Part shown: positions 51,723-63,272 of the stretch, one piece after another | Position numbering within the stretch: the stretch's first letter is position 1 | Layout: each line of letters begins with the position of its first letter | Notes under the pieces: model-generated | Seen by the model: the letters and a program-made list of their open reading frames with translations, nothing else | What the model was told of the DNA's origin: nothing | The model's database searches: none | Position numbers and translations under genes: made by a program | Source: Neurospora tetraspora | Taxonomy: Eukaryota; Ascomycota; Sordariomycetes; Sordariales; Sordariaceae | Direction of reading: 5' to 3' | Assembly: GCF_033439725.1 (NCBI RefSeq) | Contig: NW_026944389.1 | Location: 3,286,001 to 3,350,000, forward strand | Length of the DNA: 64,000 bases

Positions 51723-53019
51723 TCACTCTTGGTCTCCCTGCTGCGAGCCATCTGGGGTACTGGCTTGACTTGGGCTGCCATATTTCTCTGCCAGTTCTTC
51801 ACGCAGGCCAATGAGACCATACATTAAAGCAAAGACTATCAAAGCGATTGAGGTCAGCGCGAGGGTCTTGTCACCCAGCCGGGGAAGCAGATCTGACTTA
51901 CAGGCAGGCCCCAAAGCCACAAACAAAGCGCAGTATCCAAATATGAGTTTGTACGGAACAATCTCGGGGTCCAGCCAGAAGTAAGGAGCACGGCCGATGG
52001 AGAGTTTTCCAAACGCAGCCCAACCGAGGTAGGCACACAACAGAAATACCAAGCCAATGATGTGGGTGTGCACAGGCTGATAGAAATCATCAGTCTTCCT
52101 GTCATGATATCAAGACCTGCTCAAGAAACTCGAAAACCTACCATCTGGCGTTTGATGCTGTTCAGCGACATGATCTCGAAGAGGGCGAGGAGTGATGTAT
52201 AACCCCATAGGTTGAGGACACAGAAAGGTTCAAACCATCCATGGCCAAAGAAATCACCGGCTAGTCTCGTTAGTGCACTTTTCAAAAGAGTGTCTGATCT
52301 CGATTGAAACATACCCTCGAGACTCCCGGCGTCGTCTCCGCCGCCACCCCTTTGCCTGTCTCTGGGTAGGTCGCCGTGACCCTTCGGCACTATAACGGCC
52401 AAGAATATGAAGGTATTTATAAAGGTAAATACGTGGGAAACTGTGTAATACAAACTGAAGTAGAATCGGTTGCGAGAGGTGATTGTTTGCTCAGGCGGTG
52501 ACATCTTTCGTAGTAGAGCCGTCTCCCAGGTGTTATCTTCATCATCGAGATCGGGATAATAGAGGTGCGTATAGCTCCAGCACTAAGCGGGGACGTCGAA
52601 AATTAGTACCAAAAGGCAAGACTGCCGGCCGATAAGACAAGGGACATACAAAGGTAAACAAGTGGTAGAGCCACAACAGAATAAAGGTGATGGTCGAGAA
52701 CTGGAAGATAATGCGCAAGGGAGAGTCGCCATCTTGCCGCTTGTAGAGTTTGTAGTCAAGTAGCATGGGCGCGAGTATGGTGAGGTAGATTAGAATCAGG
52801 CCTCTAATGACGACAAGAGTGGTCTGGTTGATGAAACCCCATGGTGCATGGCATACGCGAAGGAAGATTGGCTATGTAAGCGGTCAGCAGGATCCAAGAC
52901 GTTGTGCGCGATAGATGAGTAGCCTTGTAACGTACATAGTCCTGGACAACTCCATTTGGTCGTGAGAGATCACGCTCCAGGAGAGAGCTCCGTTCCGTTA
53001 CCTCGTTGCCGGTCGACAT
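51723..53019 (-). CDS. multi-pass membrane protein, possibly FAR-17a/AIG1-like
   Basis: Six exons (52936-53019, 52650-52871, 52315-52582, 52142-52260, 51902-52076, 51723-51835) give about 326 residues; every junction keeps frame. Introns are 54-67 nt with donors GTACGT, GTATGT, GTATGT, GTAGGT and GTAAGT. I count six hydrophobic segments separated by short loops, plus a Gly/Asp-rich loop at about 175-190. The order of segments, a Ser-Thr-Ile-Thr stretch in the second helix region and LNLWGYTSLLALFEI are reminiscent of the FAR-17a/AIG1 family (hydrolases of hydroxy fatty acid esters in animals). The His expected near LNxxxHT is a Tyr here, so either the family call or the activity is doubtful. 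The gene is divergent from sec11, sharing a 0.9-kb promoter region. Confidence 0.75.
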
Positions 53020-53939
53020 GTTGACGAGCAAGGGAGGACTGGTCGTCAGGGGTAAAATTCAGTAATATCAGAGGCACAGGCGAGCGAACAACGCCGACCA
53101 CTTATGATGGATGACGAATCAAAAGACGAATGCTCAGAGGAAATCACAATAACCAAGGCAAAGAAGCGCGTCCTCTGTCAGTCTCATTGACACTGCCTAC
53201 TCCTTCCGAATCAAAGGCCATCAACATGGAGGCAGCGACGTACAGATCGTACACTTGACTACTTGCCTTTGAATCCGAATCCCTTAGAGGCATCCTCGAG
53301 GAAGCGCGGAAGTAGCATTTTGACTCTCAGATGCTTAGATAGGCAAAAGAGTAGCAGTCATGATCTCTTGGTTGGATTTCGATCTCTCTCACTTCACCAA
53401 GTGCTTCCACTGGGAAGCATGACGATGGCACTGCCGAGCGATGTATGTCGTGTCCGGTGGTTCAAGTCAAAGACATCGATTTCAACGGTTGGCGACCCAG
53501 TTTTCATATGGTTCGGCGTCTTCGCATTATAATACGCATGGGCTGAGAGAAGAGACGGAGAGGAGGTTGTTGAGGTTGAAGTTGAGGTTGTTGCCAAGAG
53601 GAAGAGGAACCTCGAAGTGCAGGGCAGGCACCTTGATGCCTTGTGGGGCCGTTCGAGATGGAACCGAGTGGGTCTCTTCTGACCACAGCCACCAATTAGA
53701 AGCTGCCATTTCGCGGCTTTCTTGTCACCGTGTCCGCTCCCGCTGTTCCTGGCTCTGATGTCAATCGTCAACTACAACGGCGCCAGTGCCTGTAGCAACA
53801 ACACCCGACCCATTGAAGGAAGCAGCTACTCCGAACTTGCGCAGGAACCTTGACGGCGCCGCGTCAAACCACACAACAACAGACATCCTGCAGTATACAT
53901 ACCGAACTTGGGCATCGCTTCTGCTCTTCCGCCGTCGCC
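53020..53939. other. divergent promoter, membrane-protein gene / sec11
   Basis: About 920 bp between two starts on opposite strands. A GTTGAGGTT-type repeat near 53558-53590 is the only local structure. Confidence 0.5.
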
Positions 53940-54678
53940 ATGTTGTCAGGCCTCGCAAACCCGCGGCAAGCTGCCGTCCAACTTATGAACTTTGGCCTGA
54001 TCCTGTCAACCGCATTTATGGTGTGTTTTTGCTCTAGCTGCCCTCTGCTATGCGACTTGCCTCCGAATTGCTTCATCAATGGCATGCTAACAAGCTTCGT
54101 TCGCGCAGATGTGGAAAGGTCTTTCGGTCATCACAGATTCCCCGTCCCCGATTGTCGTCGTCCTGTCCGGTAGCATGGAGCCGGCTTTCCAGCGCGGCGA
54201 TCTCTTGTTCTTGTGGAACCGCAATGTCGTGGCCGAAACCAGCGTTGGAGAGATTGTCGTGTACAATGTGAAGGGCAAGGATATCCCCATCGTGCACAGG
54301 ATAGTTAGGAAGTTTGGAAAGGGGTTCGTTTTCCCATCTGCTACACCCTTGCGCTGTCCCGGACATACGCTGACCATAGGTCTCCCTGCCTCGAAGACCC
54401 GAAGCGAAGTTGCTCACAAAGGGAGATAATAACGTCTCGGACGACACAGAGCTCTACGCAAGTGGACAGGATTACCTGGTTAGGAAAGATATTATCGGGT
54501 ATGATGATTTTGGCCTTGTATGTCGTTGCGATTATTTGCTAACATTGCCTTAAACAGGAGCGTCTTTGCCTACATTCCTTTTGTTGGCTACGTTACCATT
54601 CTTTTATCCGAGCACCCATGGCTCAAGACCGTCATGCTCGGACTGATGGGCTTAGTGGTGGTTTTGCAGCGCGAATAG
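53940..54678 (+). CDS. sec11: signal peptidase catalytic subunit Sec11
   Basis: Four exons (53940-54020, 54109-54323, 54397-54498, 54558-54678) give about 172 residues, the family's normal length (yeast 167). Sec11 is the serine protease of the ER signal peptidase complex. The N-terminal membrane anchor is followed by [19 protein letters not shown], which contains the catalytic Ser, then IPIVHRIVR with the catalytic His, then LLTKGDNN with the catalytic Asp region. The C-terminal helix ([20 protein letters not shown]) matches fungal copies closely. The second intron uses the unusual donor GTTCGT and an AAG acceptor at 54396; this is the choice that restores [14 protein letters not shown]. The third donor is GTATGA. 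The upstream TAG acceptor at 54380 would break the reading frame from that donor. Confidence 0.96.
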
Positions 54679-55448
54679 CCACGTTTGACTATAACATAAT
54701 TCCCTTCTCGAACAGCGATGCTATCTTTGCTTTCAGCCTTATTAATTGGACTTGTGATTATGACATGTACTTCTCACCATATTTTCCACATAGATGTACC
54801 TACGGCGAATAAAGAAGATAATGAAAAGAGGTGAGCGAGCAAGTTGTCAGTGTCAAATGGTTTATGCTTCCATACTGACCCGTAATATCTCTTTATGACC
54901 CGGTTTACCATCAAGTCCCATCCCTAGGACTCTTTGTCTGTCGAGAAAGCTCGGGCCGGGGTACAAGTGCCCGTCGCCGTGAACCAACAATGCCGGCAAG
55001 GGGCTTAGGCAGCCACGCCGCCTGATTCGCCATATCCAGACGCCAAGACGCCGCTAAACCGCTACGAGTTTGGCGAGTCCCAAAAAGTGGGAGCGAGGCA
55101 CGGGTATACGATAGGATCGTAAAAGAGACCCTGAAGTTTGCGGCGTTGGACCTTCAGAGTCAATGGGAGCCTGCGTCTGGCCCTTTGCATTGCAATCTTG
55201 AAAATCTCGTTCCTCCCTTTTTCTTTCTTTGGCACGCCACCACCGGTTTGTCGACTGTCGCTCGTTCTTCACAACTTCATGTGAACTTTGCGCATATTCT
55301 CTCGTTTAATTATCGACCTTCTCTCGCCAACACTATTTGTGTCGTCGTCACGCTGATCGCTTTTTTCGTGCTTAATCACCGGTCGATTGAATCGCCACTA
55401 ATATTTTGATAACGATACCCAAAAATCGGTCGAACAAAAACGAACAAA
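54679..55448. other. intergenic, tandem genes
   Basis: About 770 bp between sec11 and the next plus-strand gene; holds the sec11 3' UTR and the next promoter. No other feature. Confidence 0.5.
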
Positions 55449-56427
55449 ATGACAGCAGCCGAACCGTCCAGCAGCACGCGGGCTGCACAGGAACGATCCG
55501 ATAATGATGGAATCACAGCCATGCAAGGAGCGCCACTCCTGCCTCATCAGGAAAAGAATGGTGCGGTTTTCCAGCAGCAACAGGCGCCTGTACCGTTTGG
55601 ATATGGCACTGGCACATATCAACCTTTTCCTCAGCGGATCCCTGGTTCGGAAATTGCCTACAGCAAGAGATGGCACGTTGTGAAACTCGCTTTCCAAACC
55701 GCATCTCTTGTGTGCTCTGCCATCATCTTTGGAATTGGCCTGGCACTGGGCACCTATGCCGAGCAATGGGGGGATCCGTGGGCAGTAGACATCATTTTTG
55801 CTGTCGATGCCTCAGCAGTATGTTCTACCCGTATTCGCGATACTGATTCGGCACCGTATCTCTGTACATCACCATGTGCTAACTAATGCTCTCTAGGCCG
55901 GGCTAGCAATTTTATGGACCGTGGCCGAGTTCCTAGCATTATATGCCTCCAAAGAACGTCGAGGCATTCATCCCGGAGCTCATGTCGGTGTCCAACTGAT
56001 CATCGTCCTTGTGGCTTCCTTGGGTGCTGGCATTGGTGGCGTCTTCGCCGTCGACTTTACGGAAGAATACGATGAAGATGAAACTGCTATAACTAACCTC
56101 CTAAGAGGTCTCATGCGAACCTTGTTTGCGTTCTCCATCATCCTATGGATCATTCACTTTTTCCTCTTTGTTCGCGCCTGCGTTGAGACACACACCGTCA
56201 ATGCGACAAACAAGGCCCGGAGAATCACCTACGTCCGAGTCCCAGTACCTGTACCAATGCCGATGGACCAAATACCTCAGAACCTGGTAGCTGGACAGCA
56301 TCCGATACCTCCTCAGCAAAACATGATGTATGGCGGTCATTACGCCCCTGTTGCGCAACAACCTTCAGCATTCCCATCGGGCTCTCAACATCAACCTGCT
56401 GTACCTCCGCAGGGCTACTATGCGTAA
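55449..56427 (+). CDS. four-pass membrane protein, MARVEL-like
   Basis: Two exons, 55449-55817 and 55897-56427, give about 299 residues. The donor is GTATGT, the branch point GCTAAC, the acceptor CTCTAG, and the frame is kept. The N-terminal about 75 residues are polar and Gln-rich. Four hydrophobic helices follow at about 78-102, 110-143, 155-178 and 200-225, in the spacing of MARVEL-type or similar small tetra-spanning proteins. The C-terminal tail is Pro/Gln-rich with a VPVPVPMPM run. There is no signal peptide; the first helix anchors it. MARVEL relatives in fungi include eisosome and plasma-membrane proteins, but the similarity is architectural only. Function unknown. Confidence 0.83.
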
Positions 56428-58011
56428 ACTTCATGAGACACTTGTCTACCTCCACGCGCCAACTTGACGACTTAAGCGGAGGTTCAACATACCTTTGTGT
56501 TCACGACGCGGCTGACGCCCCCAAGTGGTATAGCCAATATTTAATGAGCTGATAGACGGTTATGAGAGCCCAAGGAGACGCATGAGTGAGGGCATATTCC
56601 ACTTCTCATGCGAAGGAGGTCCGTCTTGATGGAATATTCATTGTTCGGAGACATTCAAGACGGCACAGCATCGCTTTCAGAGACACTGGGGTGCGTCGGA
56701 TGGACATTGAGGTCCTTAATGAAACGGAAACATGTGGTCTACTATGGGTCTCGAAGCGCTTAGGGGATTGGATAATGTCTTACATCACAATATAAAATGC
56801 AGTACTGTTGCCTTCAAAGCACACGACATGGGTCGTTGGCGGCCCTGAGCCTCTCTTCAAGCCCAACAAGGTTCACACATGCCTATTCTCAAGGCACGGC
56901 CCGTATTCCCATTGTTCAATGATGGATGCCGAGGTACCGTAACACGTAACACTTGGACCTAATCTGTCTCTTCAGTCGAGCTTTCCAACACTCATGTTCA
57001 AGTCGGCTCTTTTCAACTTTCAGAGTTGCGAGAACTTTTTACTCGAGGTCGACTAAAACAAGCGAATTGTGTTGCCAGGCATCCTCAGCTTCTCTGGCGA
57101 CATGGAGTTTTGCCTCCTTCATTCGTATTTATGTTGGGGCTCACCATCCCCAACACCCTCCTACTGCCTCCGTAAAAGCATTCGGGGGCGTCGATCCCAT
57201 TCACATGCTGCCTGATAGTAACCACAAATGCTACCCATCTGAACGAAATCGCCGAGGGATCGACCAACATCTTCCCCAGACTTGGCAAGGTTTTCTCCCA
57301 ATCAGCCGTCAACGTCCCTGTCCCCCGCATTGCACCTTACCCTCAACGGTTAGTTACCCCTGAAGATGCTGTCCTCCTCCCAACGTCGTCCCAACCGCTG
57401 CTCAAGGCCTGCAATCTCGAGCTGCAAACTTGAAATGGGATTCACCGCCGACGAGGCCATACCACATGGACCAATACACCTGTGGTCGATCTGACTGCCA
57501 AAGCCATGTTATCCATGACTGACATGCGTTGCCTGCAGAAAATCATTGCTTCGCACCTCCATCCTTCAATCACACCTCCGCGTTGAACCCTGTTCCTGAG
57601 GGCACGATGCTACGATCAAACTGTCTTCCCGGCACGGAAAGATCTGGTCTCCCCCGCAAAATGGAAAGGTCAAGTAGCATTCAGGTTGATCATAGGCGGG
57701 GTAAGCAAGAACTCACGATGCCTACTTGGGCATAACGAGAGTCTGCCTCGGCGACGATCTTGTCATCTTCCAGGATGAGAGGACTAGGTTGCTTGTGAAA
57801 GGCGAGCATAACTAGGGACAGGTCCATCTCCAGTTTTTTCCCAGGAGAAGCTGAGTCCTCGTCGATCTCTTCACTCTACAACATCCTCCCCAGTGTTCCA
57901 GTGTTCCAGACCCGACCGGTGTCACCTTCGCGAGCTCTCCAAACTCCTCCTCTTATCCACTCACTCCACTATCTTCACTTCTCGCCAACAACTTCCTCTC
58001 AAACCTTCAAA
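56428..58011. other. intergenic, no clear gene
   Basis: About 1.6 kb. Short open frames near 56950-57480 on both strands lack a start context and motifs. From about 57880 the sequence is the CT-rich leader of the HsbA-type gene. Confidence 0.45.
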
Positions 58012-58530
58012 ATGAAGTTCACCACCCTCCTCGCCCCGGTCGCCATCCTGGCCTCCACCGTCGCCGCCGACGCCGCCTCCATCCAAACCGCCCTGGACAC
58101 CATCAACCTGTCGACGCTCAAGCTCAAGAACTACGTCGACACGTGGAACGGCAAGCTCCTGACCGTGATCCCCATCGTCAGCGAGAGCACCTCCTTGCTC
58201 GCCAACATCAACCGCGGCACCAAGACTGCGGAAGCCTCCGAGGAACTCGACACCCTCGGCGCCCTGGGCGTCGGCCAAAAGACGTCCACGCTCGCCACCT
58301 CGGTCAACCAGACCATTACCGCCATCATCGCCAGCAAGCCCAAGTTCGACAAGCTTTTGTTGAGCCCGACCATCCTGCTCAACCTCAAGCTTGAGAAGAA
58401 GGCGACTGAGGAGATGAGCGAGGCTATTGTTTCTAAGATCCCGGAGCTGTTCCGGGACTTTGCTAAGAGTCTTACTGTCCCGATCTTTGAGAGCTTTGAT
58501 GAGGCTATTGAGACTTATAAGCTGTTTTAG
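58012..58530 (+). CDS. HsbA-type hydrophobic surface-binding protein
   Basis: A single exon of 172 residues with a signal peptide of about 19 residues (MKFTTLLAPVAILASTVAAD). The mature part is an all-helical domain with the pattern of the HsbA / cell-wall galactomannoprotein family: an N-terminal segment with regularly spaced leucines (IQTALDTINLSTLKLKNYVD), a Ser/Thr-rich middle and a C-terminal segment ending KSLTVPIFESFDEAIETYK. HsbA of Aspergillus binds hydrophobic surfaces and recruits a cutinase; other members are antigens or wall proteins. Secretion is clear and the family call is good. The role in this organism is not known. The first two thirds are much more GC-rich than the end. 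Confidence 0.88.
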   Translation: MKFTTLLAPVAILASTVAADAASIQTALDTINLSTLKLKNYVDTWNGKLLTVIPIVSESTSLLANINRGTKTAEASEELDTLGALGVGQKTSTLATSVNQTITAIIASKPKFDKLLLSPTILLNLKLEKKATEEMSEAIVSKIPELFRDFAKSLTVPIFESFDEAIETYKLF

Positions 58531-61426
58531 GTGGGGAATGGGGGAGGTGGGGGGAGTGTTGGGAGTATTGGGATGAAGCAATGGTTGGGATGAAAGGGTC
58601 TTTCCAACGGTGACGGTTGCCCTACTTGGACACAAAGGTCTCCAATGTGGAAGGAACATACAATCACAACACTGGAGGATGGGACTCAATCTGGCGTCCA
58701 TTTTGGGTACCTTGGTTTTGGTCAGGAGGCTTGGGACATTGGATGATCCGCTAGGCTCATTGAATTCATAACATTCGGGGTACATGTTGCACACAAGTAA
58801 ATCGTGAATAACCTCTGTAATGTGAGCAACTGTCTTGACATTGTACTGCGCTGTCGGTTTGTGTAAATGTGCGTGCCAAACTGCTTATCGTTGACGAAAG
58901 AAAGAGGAGTAGGTACTTGCCTAGTCATAACGAACATCCCGAAGAGTACGGGTGCTTCCTTCCACTTCCATTTTGGACCATATTCTTCCTTCCGATAACT
59001 CTCCCATCGCTCCTTCGTTTTGAGAGAGCTTTCTCACCACGACCCTCTCCCTTACACTCGCGTGCGGTACCTTGACTTCGCAGGAACGACCAGAGCCTGC
59101 ACAAGAAGGAACTAACAAGTGAGTGCCTGCAGCCTGGTCGGTCCTTGGACACAGCGCGGCAGCGCGCCACCGGGGTTCAAGCTCGACTTCAAACTTGAAG
59201 TCCGAGTCACACTTCTCTTCCTTCTCATCAAGTATTCCCAGTTTCCAACTTCTAGTGGTCATCTTACGCCTTCTCGCCGGCGCCTTCTATCCCAAATCGT
59301 CAAGCTGCAGCATCCGCGGCGAATAATCCAGCACTCGCACATTGTCGAAACCTGGAATGCGGTCACAGATGTTCCACCGAAGATGGAAAGTGGGCGTGGC
59401 GGGAGGAAGAACCGGCGAGTACAGCATCCGAATCTCCATCCCGCGCATAAACTGCGAGCCTTGCTAATAGAACTCCAAGACTTGAATGCAGCCACCCGAC
59501 CACCCGACGAGCATCTCGATCAATGACAGGTTCACAACCGCTTCCCGAGTCACATGTTTGTTTCCAGACCTGCAGTAGTTCGTCAGCTCCAGTCTGGACG
59601 GCATTTTCCCCTGGGAGAAGCGTATCGACGATGCGTTTCAACCGCTGCATCACAAGTCACAAGCCAACCGCGTCTATTACACACAATAGCATCCCTCTGG
59701 AGACACTTCACCGGAAAGCGCAAGGGACACTCTCCCGTCCCGACCCCTCTCGAAAATAGACTGGGCATACTTGGTTGGATCTGCCTTATCCAACATTGTT
59801 CCATAATCGGCAACGAAGAGACAGGAGAGAAAGATGTCGAACATTTGGCGCGTTGTAAGTACCGGCAGTCATCCCATCAGAGACTACTTTTCCAACCCAC
59901 AAGCCAAACTCCAAAACAATCAAGAGCCACCAACGGCCACTCTTTAGCTTTACTGGTATGTGTTTATGCTGTGCTATGTGGCACCGAGGAGTCTGCCATG
60001 TGTCTGTTGCTTCACTCGACATGTATCACCGTTATTGTTAGCCCGATGCAGCAACGATCGGAGGACTAACGCAAGTTCAAACTTTTAGAACTGCAGTGTC
60101 TTTATCTGATAGCGAGAGAGAGACGACACTTGTGTACGATTTGATGTTGCGAAGCTTATACCGACCTCCATGAACATCGGTGGAGATATCCAACACTCCT
60201 GGATCTGAGAAACAATCACTGACAGGAGAAAAAAAACTAGGTATGTATTTGTTTGTACAAACACTACGACTCTAAAGACAGCGCTGGATCTCGATGACAT
60301 GGCGCATAGCAAAGTCTATGACCGTGGTATTTGGCACCGAGAACCAGCTAAAGTGGCTTATCAACACATGCGGACTTTATTCCAGCCAATGTTCGTCCTT
60401 CCCTGATCTTCAGGGGCTGAAGATGTTGTTCCTGGCCCCCAAACAGCCTTGAAGCCATATTATTTGCAACTATGCATTTCCAGACCAACACTCTACGCCA
60501 CACTCGCCGATGTCCGCCACGGTTCTTACCGTATGGCGTGACTCTGAAGGTGAAATCGAATGACACGTCCCGAAGTCTACACTGGGCAGGCCAATGACAG
60601 CTCAACGTCCAAGAACAAAATAGCACAAACCATGGAACGCAACACTGTGCGGTAGGTTCGGAAGCAATGTAACTCCTCTACCGTGCACTAGGATGGAGGG
60701 CACTAGTACCCGGGTGAATGGGTGACCGTTTTTAGAATCGGGCTAACGGAGAATAATCAATAGAAGGAAATTTTGATGGCTTCAAGGCGCACCATTGGAT
60801 ACAGAGACTTCGGGAACTCGCGATCGATGGATATGCGGCTCCAAGGAAAGGACCATGTCTCAAGTTCAACGAGAACGACGACTGATCCTTTGATCATCGA
60901 AACGACAACCTCGAAACCCATCACACATATCGAACCTACCGCATACAGGAAACTCAAGCAGCCAACAAGCGCGGAGCCGGGCATAGCCGCCCCCTGTCTA
61001 TTGTCAGTCAGTTATTGAGACAGAAACCCATGCATACTGTCCTTTCCGAATGGGATCCCCTGAAATTCCGGAATGGGCTATTCTCGTCCTCTCTCAGGCT
61101 GGGCACAATGGTACAGTAACTCCCCCATCCCTTCCGGATAGCCTCGTCAGGTGTCCCAATCCTTGGATGGCGTCTCGCCCCGTTGGCAAACTTGCAACGT
61201 AGTTGCCTCCAGTACCTACGAACCAGACAACGCCCTATCCTTGCAAACACCTCCTCAGAAAAACGGCAGTCAACATCATGGCTCCTTCTCGTTGTGAAAC
61301 AGAACAGCTATCCGGAGCTATAAGTAGCAGAGAACATGTCTCCAGAGCCGGGGAGTGTCCTTCCTTGATCCTGGCATTACTCAAGTCCCATGCCCGAGGC
61401 AATAACCAGTTACTCACCCCTTAACA
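58531..61426. other. 2.9-kb stretch without a clear gene
   Basis: Open frames of 90-170 codons occur near 59100-60070 on both strands, but none has a recognisable motif, and overlapping frames on opposite strands argue against coding. A 5S rRNA-like string near 60690-60730 was noted and not accepted. The right end is the promoter of the bHLH gene. Confidence 0.45.
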
Positions 61427-63272
61427 ATGCGTCGTTCGGACAGTGACCATCGGCAACCTTACGATGATATACAAGTAAGTATTGATCTCTCATACGGTTT
61501 CTCTCTTTTCGTGCTCCTTTTACATCAGTTTTACTTGAACACAGCCCTGTACCACAGGGGATCAGCTTGCCCATGTCTGTCAGAAACTTATCGCCGAAGA
61601 AATGTGATAGTCGTGACCCAGAGTGGCATGTTTTCCGATATCATGGCCTGATATTGCCGGGATACTCACATATGATCTGCCATCGTCCCCAAAGCTACCC
61701 GCTGCCACTAAGCCAAGAACACAATCGAACCACTGCCAGCAGCTCACACTTCATTTTCTGACAACCTTCAAAGTACGTCAACTGACAATATTACAGCCAT
61801 CGACCCATCCAAGCATACCATACAATCACCCTCGTGACCCATATATCTCCGGCTATGTTTCTTCAGACTACCAACATCTCACTCATTCTGACTTCTCAAC
61901 CCCCGCGGTTACTCTGCAATCGCAAACAAACAACTACACGGTTTTAACAACCAGCTCTGCGCCAGTACAACACACCCCGTTCGGATCTCATGGCGTATAT
62001 GCGGATCACTATATACCACACTCTCTCCGCTCAAGCAGCTTCTCGGATAAAACTAGCTCCGTAGGGCTGACACTGTCCACCTCAGCACTCGCTGTCTCCG
62101 GCTCGATACCGATTGCACCTCAATCAGCTTATCTACTGAGCTCTCCCGCCTCCCCTGTTACAGCTTATTCAACAGATACCAGTTCGTTCCTTTCCGATAC
62201 ATGGCCGACTTACAATCAAATACACGCTGCATGGCCCCCTTACGTGGCCGACGAATTGCAGTACGAAAGCCCAACCACCACGGGACTACCTTTGCAGTCG
62301 CAACACGACATCTTGAAGCCTGTGTTAGGTGGAGATTACAATGAGGAAGACAAATACATCGATCAGGAGATAACGGCTACCTATGCAAACGCATATCAGC
62401 GAAGCCAGGTAGCATCAACAGGGGTGTCAGGAGCTGCCATGAAAAAGGAGAAGCTGAGAAAGAGACGACATCGACTGGCACAGACAGATGACGGGCAAGT
62501 GGTTAGCAGCAAGTTTGCAGACGCAGAGTCAGCACATAGCCCATCGTCAACCACCATGGAACTCTCAGCTGCTGCTAATCGAAGCTTGACGGCTAACCGC
62601 CCGTCCTCGCTATTATGGGTGCAGGAAGATGTCGCTGGAAGTTTGATGAACCCAAAGGGCAAAGAAAAGGGGCGAAAGGAAGACAACAAGAGCAACAAGA
62701 AAAGGAAGCAGCAACAACAACCAGTTCAACAATCACACAAGGGGGTCGACTCGAAAAAAGTGGTGAGTAGAAGAGCTTCATATGCGGAGCAAGCATGGGA
62801 AGCCGGGACCTATGACGGCGACAAGGACATGGTGATGGACTATACCACCACGCTCGACAACAACAGCAACAGGAGCCATTCCGTCACTGGACATGACTTG
62901 GACCTCGACACAGCACATACAGCGAGTCCCCGGCAGGAAATCGCCCGTGTCAAACACAACAAGGTAGAACAAAAGTACCGCAATCGACTGAACGCCCACT
63001 TCGAAGCGCTTCTGGACGTCCTTCCTCCCTCGACGGCCCTTCCCAGTGAACAAGGGTTCGAAGCCAACAACACAAAGCAGCCCCAGCCACTGAGAGAAAG
63101 TGTTGACATGGTTGATCCAGGGATTCCGGAAAAGGAACGCAGAGTCAGCAAGTCGGAAGTCCTTGACCGCGCAAGGTTGTACATCCAGACGTTGGAGAAC
63201 GAGCATAAGCGACTATCGGCGGAGAGGAAGCAGTTGAGGAAGATGTGGGATGAGTATGGGAATGCGAAATAG
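61427..63272 (+). CDS. bHLH transcription factor with SREBP-like basic region
   Basis: The proposed exons are 61427-61474 and 61797-63272, giving about 507 residues. The donor is GTAAGT, the branch point CTGAC, the acceptor TTACAG, and the frame is kept. The intron (322 nt) is long for this window, so an undetected small exon or a different start is possible; the frame upstream of 61797 is also open back to an ATG at 61644. Residues about 30-370 are Ser/Thr/Pro-rich with a basic patch (KKEKLRKRRHR) and Gln-rich runs. The bHLH lies at about 420-500: HNKVEQKYRNRLN is the basic region, followed by helix 1, an extended loop of about 40 residues with polar sequence, and helix 2 (KSEVLDRARLYIQTL) running into a short leucine-type coiled coil. 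The Tyr in KYR is the residue that marks SREBP-type basic regions. There is no membrane segment, so it is not a membrane-tethered SREBP. DNA target unknown. Confidence 0.82.

Noticed and set aside
57085-57480. Open frames with some protein-like text on the plus strand
   Set aside because: Interrupted, no plausible start or splice sites, no motif, and a competing frame on the other strand.
58131-58794. Long minus-strand open frame over the HsbA-type gene
   Set aside because: Antisense shadow produced by GC-rich codons; no motif.
59119-60069. Open frames of 135 and 171 codons (plus) and 96 codons (minus)
   Set aside because: Overlapping on opposite strands, low-complexity composition, no motif or intron signals that join them.
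60610-60760. 5S rRNA-like string (AGTA...GGGTGAATGGGTGACC)
   Set aside because: Only the internal-control-like part near 60695-60722 resembles 5S rRNA. The 5' half and the pairing of the ends do not fit, so at most it is a fragment. A covariance search would decide.
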